A stretch of 64,000 nucleotides of DNA from Actinomadura fibrosa (GCF_900659615.1 NZ_CAACUY010000015.1:1-64000); one strand, 5' to 3'. Positions 40,639 to 50,363 are shown, counted from the stretch's first letter. The notes: generated from the letters alone by a model not told the origin. Made by a program: numbers and translations.

Positions 40639-41460
40639 GTGCCGCCGCAGAAGGCCTCCTCCAAGTCCGCCGGTTCCGCCGACGGAGCGGCGCCCGCGAA
40701 GCGGGCCTACCAGGTGGAGGCGCTGGCCAAGGGCCTGCGCCTGCTGGGCGTCTTCTCCGAGCAGCGGCCGTCCATGAAGCTGTCGGACATGGCCGCCGAG
40801 ACGGGGGTGCCGCTCCCGACGGCGTTCCGGATGGCGGCGACCCTGGTGACCGAGGGCTTCCTGGAGCAGCTCCACGACGGGTCGTACCGGCCCGCGCCCA
40901 AGGTCCTCACGCTCGGCTTCGCCGCGCTGCGCGGCCTCGACATGGTCCAGCTCGCCGAGGGTCCGCTGCGCCGCCTCGCCGACGCCACCGGTGAGACGGT
41001 GAACATGGGCGTCCTCTCCGACGACCGCGTCCTCTATCTCGTCCGGCTCCGCAACACCGACCTCGTCACCGCGAACATCCAGGTCGGCTCGCGGCTCCCG
41101 GCGGTGTCCACCTCGATGGGCAAGCTGCTGCTCAGCGGCCTGCCCGACGCCGACCTGGAGGAACGCCTCACCGACGCCTCCTTCGCCGGGGCGGCCGGGC
41201 CCAACGCCATCCGGTCGATCGACGACCTGCGGCCCGTGCTCGCCGAGATCCGCGAGCGGGGCTGGGCCGTCCAGGACGAGGAACTCGCCCACGGGCTCCG
41301 CTCCGTCGCGGGACCCGTGTACGACGCCGGCGGCCTGGCGGCGGCGGTCAACATCGCCGTGCCCGCCCGCGAGTTCCCCGTCCCCCGCCTGCTGGACGAG
41401 CTGCGCCCGCGCCTGCTGGAGACGTGCCGCGAGATCTCCGCCCTGCTCGGCGGCCGCTGA
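40639..41460 (+). CDS. IclR-family transcriptional regulator
   Basis: GTG 40639 (VPPQKASSKSAG) is preferred; GTG 40600 lies inside the operator. The 273-aa product has an N-terminal winged helix (QVEALAKGLRLLGVF, KLSDMAAETGVPLPTAFRMA) and the C-terminal IclR effector domain (ETVNMGVLSDDRVLYLVRLR, VSTSMGKLLLSGLPD, GWAVQDEELAHGLRSVAGPV, AAVNIAVPA). IclR proteins bind small catabolic effectors. Four matching operators in the cluster, including one beside its own promoter, indicate that it autoregulates and controls all the surrounding units. Confidence 0.93.
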   Translation: MPPQKASSKSAGSADGAAPAKRAYQVEALAKGLRLLGVFSEQRPSMKLSDMAAETGVPLPTAFRMAATLVTEGFLEQLHDGSYRPAPKVLTLGFAALRGLDMVQLAEGPLRRLADATGETVNMGVLSDDRVLYLVRLRNTDLVTANIQVGSRLPAVSTSMGKLLLSGLPDADLEERLTDASFAGAAGPNAIRSIDDLRPVLAEIRERGWAVQDEELAHGLRSVAGPVYDAGGLAAAVNIAVPAREFPVPRLLDELRPRLLETCREISALLGGR

Positions 41461-41497
41461 GGCTCCGGGCGGCCGCTGTGCTCGTCCTCTCCGGGGG

Positions 41498-42253
41498 TCA
41501 GACGAGGGTGCGGCCGCCGTCCACGTACAGCACCTGGCCCGTCACGAACGACGCCCGCTCGGACGCCAGGAACAGGACGGCGCCCACCACGTCCTCCGGG
41601 GTGCCGAGGCGGCCGGCCGGCACCAGCCCGGTCAGCTCTTCGCGGATGCCCGGCTTGTCCAGGTACTCCCGGGTCAGCTCCGTCTCGGTGTAGCCGGGCG
41701 CGACCGCGTTGACGCCGATGCCGTCCGGCGCCCACTCCCGCGCCATGACCTTGACGAGCTGGTCGAGGCCGCCCTTCGTCGCCGCGTAGGGCGCGTGGTG
41801 CCGGTGCGCGAGCTTCGAGGAGACGGACGAGAAGAACACCATCCGGCCGCGCCCCGCCTCCCGCATGACCCGGCCCGCGGCGCGTCCGGTCCAGAACGCG
41901 CTGGACAGGTTGAGCGCGAGGAGCCGGTCCCACACCTCGTCCGGGATGTCGACCACCGGACGGCGGTCGTTCGTCCCGACCGCGTGCACCAGGACGTCGA
42001 GCCCGCCGAGCAGCCCGGCGGCGGTGGCGACGGTCTCGTCGCACGCCTCCGCGGTGGTGAGGTCGGCGCCGACGGTGTGCGCGCCGGCGCCGGCGAGGAG
42101 AGGGTCGTCCGCGAGCGCCTTCAGCTTGTGCTCGTCCACGTCCACGACGGCGAGCCGCGCTCCCGCGTCCGCCAGTCCCCGGGCGCAGGCGGCGCCGAGA
42201 CCCCCGGCGCCGAGGACGAGCGCCCGGGCGCCTTCCAGGCCCAGCCAGTTCAC
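41498..42253 (-). CDS. SDR-family oxidoreductase
   Basis: A 251-aa short-chain dehydrogenase. The cofactor loop is slightly unusual, LVLGAGGLGAACARGL (~12-27), VDVDEHK suggests NAD preference, NDRRPVV replaces the usual NNAG, and the catalytic residues are Ser in FFSSVSSK and YAATKGG (~157-163). The C-terminus reads TGQVLYVDGGRTLV. It is transcribed away from the amidohydrolase; operator C lies 20-45 bp upstream of its start. Confidence 0.92.
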   Translation of the reverse strand: MNWLGLEGARALVLGAGGLGAACARGLADAGARLAVVDVDEHKLKALADDPLLAGAGAHTVGADLTTAEACDETVATAAGLLGGLDVLVHAVGTNDRRPVVDIPDEVWDRLLALNLSSAFWTGRAAGRVMREAGRGRMVFFSSVSSKLAHRHHAPYAATKGGLDQLVKVMAREWAPDGIGVNAVAPGYTETELTREYLDKPGIREELTGLVPAGRLGTPEDVVGAVLFLASERASFVTGQVLYVDGGRTLV

Positions 42254-42273
42254 AGAGCCTCCGCTCGGATAAC

Positions 42274-42298
42274 TTTCACTGTATGAAAGCTACTTTTA
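42274..42298 (-). promoter_or_regulatory. IclR-type three-half-site operator C
   Basis: TTTCA (42274), TGAAA (42284) and TTTTA (42294) have 10-bp spacing. The first two form the perfect palindrome CTTTCACTGTATGAAAG. The site is immediately upstream of the SDR start at 42253. Confidence 0.68.
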
Positions 42299-42406
42299 TA
42301 ACTCCCCGAGAGTACTCCGGTCTGGCTGCGAATGTCCACGTCAGGCGACTGCGCCCGGACTGTTGACAGCGGGGAGAACTGCGATCAAACTCACAGCACC
42401 AAGTGA

Positions 42407-42431
42407 TGAAAGTTGATTTCACGCTATGAAA
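42407..42431 (+). promoter_or_regulatory. IclR-type three-half-site operator D
   Basis: TGAAA (42407), TTTCA (42417) and TGAAA (42427) at exact 10-bp spacing match operator A in order and orientation. The site lies 33 bp upstream of the amidohydrolase start. Confidence 0.7.
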
Positions 42432-42463
42432 GCTGCTGCGGCGGCCCCGGGGAGGAGCAGGCG

Positions 42464-43744
42464 ATGGAGCGCACGGTGTTCACCGGCGGCCTGGTGTTCG
42501 ACGGAAGCGGTGCCGAGCCCGTGCCCGGCGAGGTCGTCGTCGACGGCGAGCGGGTCGTCGAGGTGCGTCCCGGCCGGAGCGAGGAGCACCCCGGCGCGCG
42601 GGTGATCCGGGTCGACGGCTGCACCGTCATGCCGGGGCTCGTTGAGTCGCACGCCCACCTGACCTTCCCGTCGGCCGTCGGGCACATCGATCCCTCATTC
42701 AACCCACCGGTGGACGTCGGCTTCTTCCAGAACGTCCGGGGAATGGAAACCGAGTTGGCGCGGGCCGAGCGCAACGCGGGCATCCTGCTGGACGCGGGCT
42801 TCACCTCCGCCTACTCGGCCGGATCGCTCCTGCCGATGCCGACGGAGGTCGTCCTCCGCGACAGGATCAGGGCGGGCCAGGTTCGCGGGCCCCGCCTCCT
42901 GGCGGCCAGCGCCGAGCGCGACAACCACCCCGTCCGCCCCGGCGGCCACGTCGTCGCCGACTGGCAGGGCCCCGACTCCTGCCGCGCCTACGTCCGCGAG
43001 CACGCCGAGCAGGGATACGACAGCGTCAAGTTCCTGCTCAGCAACGACGACGTGTTCACGCCCGGCGGCTCGCAGATGACCCAATACACCTGGGAGGAGG
43101 CGCGGGCGGCCGGGGAGCAGGCGCGCGAGTCCGGCGTCTGGCTCAACTGCCACGCCCAGTCCGCCGAGTCGGTGAAGCTCGCCGTGCGGGCCGGGTTCCG
43201 CTCGATCTACCACTGCACCTACGCCGACGACGAGGCGCTCGACCTGCTCGAATCGGTGAAGGACGACGTGTTCGTCTCGCCCGCGCCCGGCATCATCTAC
43301 GCCAATGTCCACGAGGGCGAGGAGTACGGGATCGACCGCGCGACGGCCGAGCGCATGGGGTCGGTCGCGGCCCTGGAGGGCATGGCCGCGATCTACCCCG
43401 AGATCCGCAAGCGCGGCATCCGGGCGCTGCCCGGCGGCGACTACGGCTTCCCCAACAACCCGATCGGCCGCAACGCCCGCGACCTCCAGCTGTTCGTCGA
43501 GGTGCTCGGCTACGGCCCGGTCGAGGTCCTCACCGCGGCCACCAGGCACGGCGGCGAACTCATGGGCATGGGGGACGAACTCGGGCTCCTCGCCCCGGGC
43601 TACCTGGCCGACCTCCTCGTCGTCCGGGGCAACCCGGCCGAGGACGTCCGGCTGCTCCAGGACCCGGACAACCTCCTCTGGATCGTCCAGGACGGACGTG
43701 CGCACAAGCAGCCCCAGGCGGCGCACCCGCACGCCGCCGCCTAG
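42464..43744 (+). CDS. Metal-dependent amidohydrolase (imidazolonepropionase-like)
   Basis: ATG 42464 follows GGGGAGGAG. The 426-aa product has the amidohydrolase metal site: HxH in SHAHLTF (~65), a bridging-type Lys in YDSVKFLL, His in WLNCHAQSAES and SIYHCTYAD, and Asp in ALPGGDYGFPNNP. The closing LGLLAPGYLADLLVVRGNP is typical of the superfamily. It most resembles aryl-dialkylphosphatase/prolidase-like and imidazolonepropionase-like members that open cyclic amides or lactams. Operator D puts it in the IclR regulon. A small membrane protein gene follows. Confidence 0.92.
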   Translation: MERTVFTGGLVFDGSGAEPVPGEVVVDGERVVEVRPGRSEEHPGARVIRVDGCTVMPGLVESHAHLTFPSAVGHIDPSFNPPVDVGFFQNVRGMETELARAERNAGILLDAGFTSAYSAGSLLPMPTEVVLRDRIRAGQVRGPRLLAASAERDNHPVRPGGHVVADWQGPDSCRAYVREHAEQGYDSVKFLLSNDDVFTPGGSQMTQYTWEEARAAGEQARESGVWLNCHAQSAESVKLAVRAGFRSIYHCTYADDEALDLLESVKDDVFVSPAPGIIYANVHEGEEYGIDRATAERMGSVAALEGMAAIYPEIRKRGIRALPGGDYGFPNNPIGRNARDLQLFVEVLGYGPVEVLTAATRHGGELMGMGDELGLLAPGYLADLLVVRGNPAEDVRLLQDPDNLLWIVQDGRAHKQPQAAHPHAAA

Positions 43745-43781
43745 CACCAGCGACATCCGCACTGAGCAGCGAGGGAACGCA

Positions 43782-44051
43782 ATGAACGCGGGAAGCCGGC
43801 AGGGCGTCGTCCGCGCCTCGCTCATCAGCGGAGTCATCGGAGCCGCCCTGAGCGCCGCGATGAGCGCGCTGATCAACTACCTCGTGGTCGGCATGCCGAC
43901 CACCGAGGCCGCGAACGCGGCCAACCACGCGATCTCCGGCCTGGCCAGCGGCTTCATCGCCGGATTCATGGGCGTCCTGATGTACCAGCGCAAGAAGAGC
44001 CTCGCCCGCCGCCCCGCGCCTCCGAAGGCCGCCGCCCCCGCCGCGGAGTAG
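43782..44051 (+). CDS. Small two-helix membrane protein
   Basis: ATG 43782 is preceded by GAGGGAA. The 89-aa product has two hydrophobic helices (ASLISGVIGAALSAAMSALI and GLASGFIAGFMGVLMYQ), a glycine-zipper-like spacing, and a basic Pro/Ala tail (QRKKSLARRPAPPKAA). It lies 37 bp after the amidohydrolase and is probably co-transcribed. Family unknown; possibly a small membrane accessory of substrate uptake. Confidence 0.7.
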   Translation: MNAGSRQGVVRASLISGVIGAALSAAMSALINYLVVGMPTTEAANAANHAISGLASGFIAGFMGVLMYQRKKSLARRPAPPKAAAPAAE

Positions 44052-44135
44052 TTCCGCACGTCCGCGCTGGCATGGGTTCACGCCACTTACCGCGACGGAC
44101 GGTTGAACGCCAGACGTGGCTCGCTGGTGGGTGGG

Positions 44136-44984
44136 TCAGTCATGTCTGTTGTACAGGTGGAGGGCGAGAGGTGTGCATAGGGCGGTTATCGCGGTGGTTG
44201 CTATGAGTGACCAGGTGAGGGATCCGCTGCTGCCGCTTGTGTCGTTCATCAGGGCCCTTGCCGCGGTCGCGACGTGGCTCAGCGGGTTCACGTCCACGAC
44301 GGCCTGGAGCCAGCCGGGCATGGTCTTCGGTTCGACGAAGATGTTGCTCGCGAACGAGAGCGGCATCAGGACCACGTTGGCGATGCTGATGACGACGGCC
44401 GGGTCGCGGACGAGCAGGGCGACCACCGCCCACAGCAGGGACAGGGAGAGTCCCCAGACGACGACCAGGGCCACCGCGGCGAGAACGCCCGGGACGCCGC
44501 CGTCCGGCCGGTAGCCCATGAGCAGCCCGAGACCCACCACGGTGGCGGACGCGAACAGGTAGCGGGCGGTGTCGCTGAGCAGGCTGCCGGCCACGAAGGC
44601 GCCGCGCCAGACGGGCAGGGAGCGGAAGCGCTCGAAGGCCCCGGTCGTCACGTCCTGGGCGAGGCGGGCGCCGCCGTACATGGTGACGATGGAGATGCTC
44701 ATGCTGAGGACGCCGGGCAAGAGCATCCGGAGGTACTCATCGGACGAGCCGCTGATGGCGCCGCCGAACAGGTACGTGAACAGCACGGTGAACAGGATCG
44801 GGATGGCGATCGACTCCACCAGTTGCTTGGGATCGTGCTTGATCTTGAGCAGTGCCCGCCGGCCGAACGTGGCGGAGGCGGCGAACGCTCCGGGACGGCG
44901 GTGCGGTCGGCTCGCGGTCAGCACGAGGTCGAGCGGTTGCGTCTCCGTCGCAGCGGAGCGCGGCACGGCCGTTGGGGCGCTCAT
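44136..44984 (-). CDS. ABC-2 type transporter permease (DrrB-like)
   Basis: ATG 44984 overlaps the stop of the ATPase gene (ATGA). The 282-aa product has about six membrane helices. The ABC-2/DrrB pattern includes [20 protein letters not shown]-type first helix, [34 protein letters not shown], and [20 protein letters not shown]. Such permeases with DrrA-like ATPases export drugs, antibiotics or lipids. It is the second gene of a two-gene operon. Longer upstream frames overlapping the ATPase are spurious. Confidence 0.92.
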   Translation of the reverse strand: MSAPTAVPRSAATETQPLDLVLTASRPHRRPGAFAASATFGRRALLKIKHDPKQLVESIAIPILFTVLFTYLFGGAISGSSDEYLRMLLPGVLSMSISIVTMYGGARLAQDVTTGAFERFRSLPVWRGAFVAGSLLSDTARYLFASATVVGLGLLMGYRPDGGVPGVLAAVALVVVWGLSLSLLWAVVALLVRDPAVVISIANVVLMPLSFASNIFVEPKTMPGWLQAVVDVNPLSHVATAARALMNDTSGSSGSLTWSLIATTAITALCTPLALHLYNRHD

Positions 44985-45985
44985 ACGCGTACATCCTTCG
45001 GGTCGGCTGTGCGGCCGGTCAGGGCGAGGAAGGCCTCGTCCAGGCTGGGCTGGCCGAGGGTGACCTCGGCGACGCCTACCTGGGACTCGGCGAGCCGGGT
45101 CAGGGCGTGCCCGACCGGCCCGGCCGCGTCCGCCGCGCCTGCCGCGTCCGTCGTGGTGGCCAGCAGTACGGACAGGACGAGCGGGTCGGCGGCGAGATGG
45201 ACCGTCCCGGTCAGGGCGCCGGCGAGGATCTCGCGCGCCCGCGGGCGCTGCTCGCCGTCGAGGAGCCGGACGTGCAGCGTGTTCGAGCCGACCCGCGCCT
45301 TGATCTGGGCGCTGGTGCCCTCGGCGACGATCCGGCCGCGGTCGATGACCGCGATCCGGTCCGCGAGCCGGTCGGCCTCGTCGAGGTACTGGGTGGTGAG
45401 CAGGACGGTGGTGCCGGCCGCGGCGATCCGCCGGACCAGCTCCCACACCCCGCTCCGGCTGCGCGGGTCGAGCCCGGTGGTCGGCTCGTCCAGGAACAGC
45501 AGGTCGGGGGTCACGATGAGGCCGGCCGCGATGTCCAGCCTGCGGCGCATCCCGCCCGAGTAGCCGCCCACCGGACGGCCGCCCGCGCCGGTCAGCTCGA
45601 ACCCGGCGAGCAGGTCGTCGGCCCGCCGCCTCGCCCCGGCGCGGGACAGGCCGAGCAGCCGGCCGAAGACGACCAGGTTCTCGTAGCCGGTCAGGTCCTC
45701 GTCCAGGGCGGCGAACTGGCCGGTCACCGCCGTCCGGGCCCGGATCGCGTCGCGTTCCCGGACGACGTCGTGCCCGAGGACGCGGGCGGTGCCGCCACCG
45801 GGCCGGGTCAGGGTGGCCAGGACGCGGATCGTGGTGGTCTTGCCTGCCCCGTTCGGTCCGAGGAACCCGAACACCTGGCCGCGCCGGACGGTGAGGTCGA
45901 GCCCGTCCAGGGCCCGGGTGGCGCCGTAGTGCTTGACGAGACCGCGCGCCTCGATCGCCGGGCCGTCCTCGTTTTTCTTTGACAC
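44981..45985 (-). CDS. ABC transporter ATP-binding protein (DrrA-like)
   Basis: GTG 45985 (VSKKNEDGP) gives a normal N-terminus. The 334-aa protein carries Walker [21 protein letters not shown] (~38-57), the Q-loop, the ABC signature [15 protein letters not shown], Walker [17 protein letters not shown], the H-region-like [15 protein letters not shown], and a DrrA-type C-terminal domain ([11 protein letters not shown]). It powers the adjacent permease. TTGAC-N5-GTCAA (46006-46020) and TGACA-N3-TGTCA (45980-45992) upstream may be repressor sites. Confidence 0.93.
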   Translation of the reverse strand: MSKKNEDGPAIEARGLVKHYGATRALDGLDLTVRRGQVFGFLGPNGAGKTTTIRVLATLTRPGGGTARVLGHDVVRERDAIRARTAVTGQFAALDEDLTGYENLVVFGRLLGLSRAGARRRADDLLAGFELTGAGGRPVGGYSGGMRRRLDIAAGLIVTPDLLFLDEPTTGLDPRSRSGVWELVRRIAAAGTTVLLTTQYLDEADRLADRIAVIDRGRIVAEGTSAQIKARVGSNTLHVRLLDGEQRPRAREILAGALTGTVHLAADPLVLSVLLATTTDAAGAADAAGPVGHALTRLAESQVGVAEVTLGQPSLDEAFLALTGRTADPKDVRV

Positions 45986-46040
45986 GTTGTCAGAGTTGTC
46001 TATCTTTGACGGCCTGTCAAGGATGGCCGCCGCAGCTTGC

Positions 46041-47228
46041 TCAACCGGGTTCCGGGGCATCTCGGTGTAGTCGGTTGACCCAGTCGGGGAGCAGGGATTC
46101 GTAGGGGGCGTTGGTCCATTCGGCCTTGTCGATGACCTCGAAGAACTGGCGGGTGCCTTGCGGCATACCGGCGTTGGCGGTGCCCGGACGCTCCACGATG
46201 GCCTGGCTGGCGGTGAGGCGGCCGGTCGAGCCGTCGATGATCAGCTGCCAGTCCAGGGTCCCGTAGGCGGGACTGGTGGTGCGCATCGCGACCGCGCGGC
46301 CGCGGTGTCCGTCGGCGTCGGTGGTGGTGACCATCCGCACGCCCTTCAGGCCGGCCAGCACCCGGTAGGTCGCCGCGCGGACTTTGTCGGGGACCGGGCT
46401 GTCGATGAGCAGGAACGAGGCATGGGTGAACAGGTAGGCGTCCGGGTCGCGCAGCCGCTTGTGGTCGAACTTGGTGGCGTAGTTGAGCAGCCAGGCCCGC
46501 AGCTTGGCCGGATCGGTGGGCAGCGTGCGGGCGTCCTGGATGCCGAAGTCCAGTTCGCCGCCTTCGCCCGTGGACGGACCGCGCTCCTGCGCCCCCAACG
46601 GGCAGTACCCCAGCGGCTCCCCCGACGACGGCGACGGCGGCGGTGCGGTCTGGGTGTCGGGGCAGGGGGTCCTGAAGTCGGTCACGCCGGGTCTGCCGTC
46701 GGCGTTCCAGGCCCGCCGATCGGCTGGTCCGACCGGACGGATCTGCGGATCGCCCACCGGCCCCGCTGTCGCCGAATGGTTCTTGCCCAGGCCGTTGTCG
46801 GTCCTGGCCGCGACGTTGAACCGGCGTTGCCGCACCTGTAGCACGTATCGGACGCCCGGCCTGGTCGGAGACTCCACGAGCGTGGTGGAGCCGGTGGTGG
46901 AGGAGACGAACCACAGCCGTCCCTCCTGCGGCGTTCTGTCTGTGGTGGTGGCCGCCGCCAGCAGGAAGTCGGCCGCCGGTCCGCTGTGCGCGGCCAGCGG
47001 CTCGGGGGCGTACAGCGGACGCTGCGTCCAGTGCGGGTAGGCGATGCCGCCGGCGACCGCCACGGCGGCTGTGGCGGCGGCGGCCAGAGTCAGGCCGCGG
47101 CGGTGGTTCCGGCGGCGTGGTTGTTGGGCGATGTAGCCGGTCAGGCGCCTGCGCGCGTCCTGGGTCGTCTCGGTGGAGGCGGGTCGTTCCTCGGTGAGCA
47201 GCCGGCTCACCATCGTGACCTCGTCCAT
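46041..47228 (-). CDS. CU044_5270 family protein (putative membrane-anchored anti-sigma-like partner)
   Basis: A 395-aa protein. It has a short cytoplasmic N-terminus (~1-45: [20 protein letters not shown]), one membrane helix (~46-64), and a large extracytoplasmic domain ([60 protein letters not shown]). The CU044_5270 family in actinobacteria is usually encoded right after an ECF sigma factor, as here (1 bp separates the genes), and its topology is that of an anti-sigma factor. No zinc HxxxCxxC motif is present, so binding would be of another type. Confidence 0.85.
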   Translation of the reverse strand: MDEVTMVSRLLTEERPASTETTQDARRRLTGYIAQQPRRRNHRRGLTLAAAATAAVAVAGGIAYPHWTQRPLYAPEPLAAHSGPAADFLLAAATTTDRTPQEGRLWFVSSTTGSTTLVESPTRPGVRYVLQVRQRRFNVAARTDNGLGKNHSATAGPVGDPQIRPVGPADRRAWNADGRPGVTDFRTPCPDTQTAPPPSPSSGEPLGYCPLGAQERGPSTGEGGELDFGIQDARTLPTDPAKLRAWLLNYATKFDHKRLRDPDAYLFTHASFLLIDSPVPDKVRAATYRVLAGLKGVRMVTTTDADGHRGRAVAMRTTSPAYGTLDWQLIIDGSTGRLTASQAIVERPGTANAGMPQGTRQFFEVIDKAEWTNAPYESLLPDWVNRLHRDAPEPG

Positions 47229-47229
47229 G

Positions 47230-47907
47230 TCACTCTCCGTCCGCGAGCGGGTTGATGTCGCCGAGTGCCTGGCGTAGCTGTCTGCGGGCTCTGCTGAGTC
47301 GTGAGAAGACGGTGCCGTACTTGATCCCGAGGGCCTGGGCGATCTCGGGGTAGGTCAGGTCGGCCAGCGCGACCAGGAGCAGCACGTCCCGGTCACCGCT
47401 GGACAACCCGGCCAGCGCCCGGCCGAGGCGTGCGCCGACGGCCGAGGCCGCCACCTGTGCCTCGACGCGTTCGGCGTGGCCCTCACCGGACGGCTCGTCA
47501 CCGAGCCGTGCCAGTGCCCGGTAGCGGCGCCTCTCATCGCGGCGGTGCCTGCTGACCAGGCGGGTGGCGATCCCGTACAGCCACGCCCGCGGCGTCCCCT
47601 GCTGAGGGTCGAAGGCCGACCGCTTGCGGAACGCGACCAGGAAGACCTCGGCCGCCAGGTCATCGGCCGCGTCCGCGCCCAGCCTGCGATCGATGTAGCG
47701 GCGGATCTCGGCGTAGTGCCGGTCGAAGAGCTCGGCGAACCGCTCGGGATGCTCCCTCGACGCCGCGATCAACGCGGCGACGTCGTCCGATAACGGTGGC
47801 GGTGGGGGTTCGGGCTCGGCGGGGCGGCGCGCCCGGCTGAAGCTGGAGATGGCGTTCACATCCCTACTCGCCCGAACCCCCGCGACCCCTTCTCGGCCCG
47901 TGGACAT
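47230..47907 (-). CDS. ECF-type RNA polymerase sigma factor
   Basis: A 225-aa sigma factor: region 2 at ~60-125 (LFDRHYAEIRRYIDRRLG, DDLAAEVFLVAFRKR, TPRAWLYGIATRLVSRHRR) and region 4 at ~160-215 (GDRDVLLLVALADLTYPEIA, ALGIKYGTVFSRLSRARRQL). ATG 47907 is taken; GTG 47859 is an alternative close to the conserved part. It is followed directly by the CU044_5270 gene, its likely regulator, and is divergent from the dihydrofolate-reductase-like gene. Target promoters were not identified. Confidence 0.93.
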   Translation of the reverse strand: MSTGREGVAGVRASRDVNAISSFSRARRPAEPEPPPPPLSDDVAALIAASREHPERFAELFDRHYAEIRRYIDRRLGADAADDLAAEVFLVAFRKRSAFDPQQGTPRAWLYGIATRLVSRHRRDERRRYRALARLGDEPSGEGHAERVEAQVAASAVGARLGRALAGLSSGDRDVLLLVALADLTYPEIAQALGIKYGTVFSRLSRARRQLRQALGDINPLADGE

Positions 47908-48094
47908 CCCCGCATGCTGTAAGGCGCGCAGTATGTGTCAGAAGCGTCGCGACGTCCATGCCCGGCGGCGGTTCCTGCGCGAGCACCCCGGGCACGCGCT
48001 CGACGTCGGGCCGCTGCCCGCCGATTGATCTCCTCCAAGCGCCCGCACCCTCCGGCACGCCAGTATGGACACTTCCCGAGCACAGGAGAGGCTC

Positions 48095-48676
48095 ATGGGC
48101 AAGGTGGTCATGTACGGCACGGTTTCGGTGGACGGCTTCATCGCCGACGAGAAGGACCAGGTAGGCCCGCTGTTCGAGTGGCTGTCCAGCGGTGATGTCG
48201 CGTTGGACGAGGCCGGGCCGTTGAAGGTGTCGCAGGCGTCCCACGACTACATCCGGCCCTACTGGGACGAGATCGCGGTGACGGTCGTCGGCCGCCACGT
48301 CTTCGACATGACCGACGGCTGGGGCGGCACTCCCCCGTCCGGGGTGGACCACATGGTCGTCGTGTCCCACCGGCCGATGCCCGAGGACTGGAACCAGGAG
48401 GCGCCCTTCCACTTCGCCGACGGCATCGAGGCCGCCATGGCGAAGGCGCAGGAGCTCGCGGGCGACCGCACGGTCGAGGTCGCCGCGGGCGACGTCGGCG
48501 GCCAGATGCTGGCCGCCGGGTTCGTCGACGAGGTCGCCATGGACGTCGCGCCCGTGGTGCTCGGCTCCGGCAAGCGCTACTTCGGGCCGGTCAGCGCCCA
48601 GCACCTCCTGGAGGACCCCGACGTGGTGATCCAAGGCGTCCGCGTGCTGCACCTGCGCTACCGAGTGCGCCGATGA
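48095..48676 (+). CDS. Dihydrofolate reductase / RibD C-terminal family protein
   Basis: ATG 48095 follows AGGAGAGG. The 193-aa product has the RibD_C/DHFR-like fold: VVMYGTVSVDGFIADEKDQV at the N-terminus, AVTVVGRHVFDMTDGWGG, HMVVVSHRPMPEDW, VEVAAGDVGGQMLAAGFVDE and APVVLGSGKRYFG. These stand-alone proteins probably reduce a pteridine- or flavin-like or other NADPH-dependent substrate; true folate reduction is doubtful. Confidence 0.9.
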   Translation: MGKVVMYGTVSVDGFIADEKDQVGPLFEWLSSGDVALDEAGPLKVSQASHDYIRPYWDEIAVTVVGRHVFDMTDGWGGTPPSGVDHMVVVSHRPMPEDWNQEAPFHFADGIEAAMAKAQELAGDRTVEVAAGDVGGQMLAAGFVDEVAMDVAPVVLGSGKRYFGPVSAQHLLEDPDVVIQGVRVLHLRYRVRR

Positions 48677-48779
48677 CAGCCGATGCGGCGGCACTGCCCC
48701 GGCCCGCGATGGACGCGCAGGAGCGGCTCACCACTGCGCAGAGGGCGAGCAGAGCCAGCGCGAGCCGAGTCCGCGCCCG

Positions 48780-50114
48780 TCATGGGTAGGTCCTGCGCGC
48801 CACGATCCGGCCATGGCGCCCGAGCGCGGTGACCTCGCGCACCCGTCCGCGGGAGGCCTCGACCCAGGTGCCGAACCAGCGTGCGCCCTCGGCCCCGATC
48901 GGACGGCTGAGCGGCAATCCGAAGGACTGGCCGTCCGCCAGGGTCAGGCGGACCCGCGCCACGTCCGCGCCGACGGCACCCTCGACGAACCGGCCGTCCG
49001 CCTCGGCCGTACCGGCGAGGGCCATGCCCTGGCGCGGCACGTCCAGCCCGGCGCTTCCGCCGCCGATCACGCGTCCCCTGCCGTCGCGACCGCGCTCGGT
49101 GAGGGAGTAGGCCCCCGGACGGCCGAGCGGCTTGGCGAAGACGGCCCACATCGTCTGCGCGTCGCGGCCCGAGGCGACCAGCCGTTCGCCGGGCCCGGCC
49201 AGCCGCTCCGGCGGGTACCGGGAGATCGAGGAGCGCAGCGCCTCCAGGCCACCGCCCGAGACGGGGCGCAGACTCGCTATCAGCGCGTCCACCTCGGAGT
49301 CGGGGATCCCCTGCGCGGTCACGGTGACGATGGCGCCGTTCTCCCGCCAGGCCCGGGTCAGCGTCCGGGTATGACCGACCGGATACACCACCGAACCCGC
49401 CATTCCGGCGTCCCCACGGATTCGCGTCGGCCGGCCGAACGTCATCATGCGGGCGAGCGTCTCGACCCGCTCGTCGCCGCGCATGGTCCGCACCGTCAGC
49501 CATCGGCGCGGTCCGGACGTCCAGCGCTGGGTGATCCCGGCCCCGAACGACACATCGGCATTGTTGAGACCCATCGGAACCTCCGCGATCGGACGAAGTC
49601 CCGCGGCCATTCCGGATGGTGCGATGCGCAGATGCTTCTTGTCGATGGCATCGGCCGCCGAGCGGATCTGTCGTTCGGTGAGCCCTTTGCCGACCACGCC
49701 ATAATGCGGCGGGTCAGCGCCTTCATCGGCGGTGCCGGTCCATCCGATCCAAGCGATATCGCCTTGCCCGCCTGAGTGGCCTTCGCCGAATCGGCGGATC
49801 CGCACCGTGCGCGTCCCCTCCGGTAACTCGCCGTCATATTGGCGGGTCAGCGCCAGCACCCGTCCAGCGAAGGGATCGCGGCGGCCCGGCTCCGCGTACA
49901 CGACCACACGGCCGCTCACCGGGGCCGTCGGCCATAACCACTCCAGAAACAGCCCAGACGGCTTGGACGGTGCCAAGACTTTCGACACCGACCCAGCGGT
50001 CACCGACGGCACTGGTGTGGCATCGCGCGGCCGATCGGCACATCCGGCGAACACGATGACGGGCGCGGCGGTGACAGCGACGCAGACAGCCGCCCTCCGG
50101 CATCGCCGAGCCAT
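48780..50114 (-). CDS. Putative lipoprotein of unknown function
   Basis: ATG 50114 is chosen because AGGA lies 8-9 nt upstream and it starts a clean lipoprotein signal (MARRCRRAAVCVAVTAAP, lipobox VFAGC). The 444-aa product has no recognised domain. The mature part is beta-rich with motifs GLFLEWLWPTAPVSGRVVVY, MWAVFAKPLGRPGAYSL, VARVRLTLADGQSFGLPLSR and GARWFGTWVEASRGRVREV. It is probably anchored on the outer face of the membrane. The open frame extends ~130 codons further upstream, but that part shows no signal and overlaps the tetR promoter region. Confidence 0.78.
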   Translation of the reverse strand: MARRCRRAAVCVAVTAAPVIVFAGCADRPRDATPVPSVTAGSVSKVLAPSKPSGLFLEWLWPTAPVSGRVVVYAEPGRRDPFAGRVLALTRQYDGELPEGTRTVRIRRFGEGHSGGQGDIAWIGWTGTADEGADPPHYGVVGKGLTERQIRSAADAIDKKHLRIAPSGMAAGLRPIAEVPMGLNNADVSFGAGITQRWTSGPRRWLTVRTMRGDERVETLARMMTFGRPTRIRGDAGMAGSVVYPVGHTRTLTRAWRENGAIVTVTAQGIPDSEVDALIASLRPVSGGGLEALRSSISRYPPERLAGPGERLVASGRDAQTMWAVFAKPLGRPGAYSLTERGRDGRGRVIGGGSAGLDVPRQGMALAGTAEADGRFVEGAVGADVARVRLTLADGQSFGLPLSRPIGAEGARWFGTWVEASRGRVREVTALGRHGRIVARRTYP

Positions 50115-50345
50115 GATCGCGATCCTGGCACACATCCGCCCAAAAGGGCGTCGGTGCCTTTGCAGTCGGGCCTCGGACGGCTTCAACGTCGGCCCGGGGC
50201 CCCCGGCCATCGCAGGTCGGGGTTGCCGCGCGCGGCCCACACCGTCAGCGCGGCGAGCAGCGCGGAGGCCGCCTCCACGGCGCGCGGCGCGGTCTTGACG
50301 AGGGTGAGTGTCGTGGGTGCCCGCTGCCCAGCTCCCAGCCTCTGA

Positions 50346-50363
50346 CATGCGATCGGCCGTATG
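50346..50363. promoter_or_regulatory. TetR operator 1 (upstream of tetR)
   Basis: CATGCGATCGGCCGTATG is an inverted repeat (CATGCG-N6-CGTATG, one mismatch) nearly identical to 51276-51293. It is 33 bp upstream of the tetR start. Confidence 0.75.
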
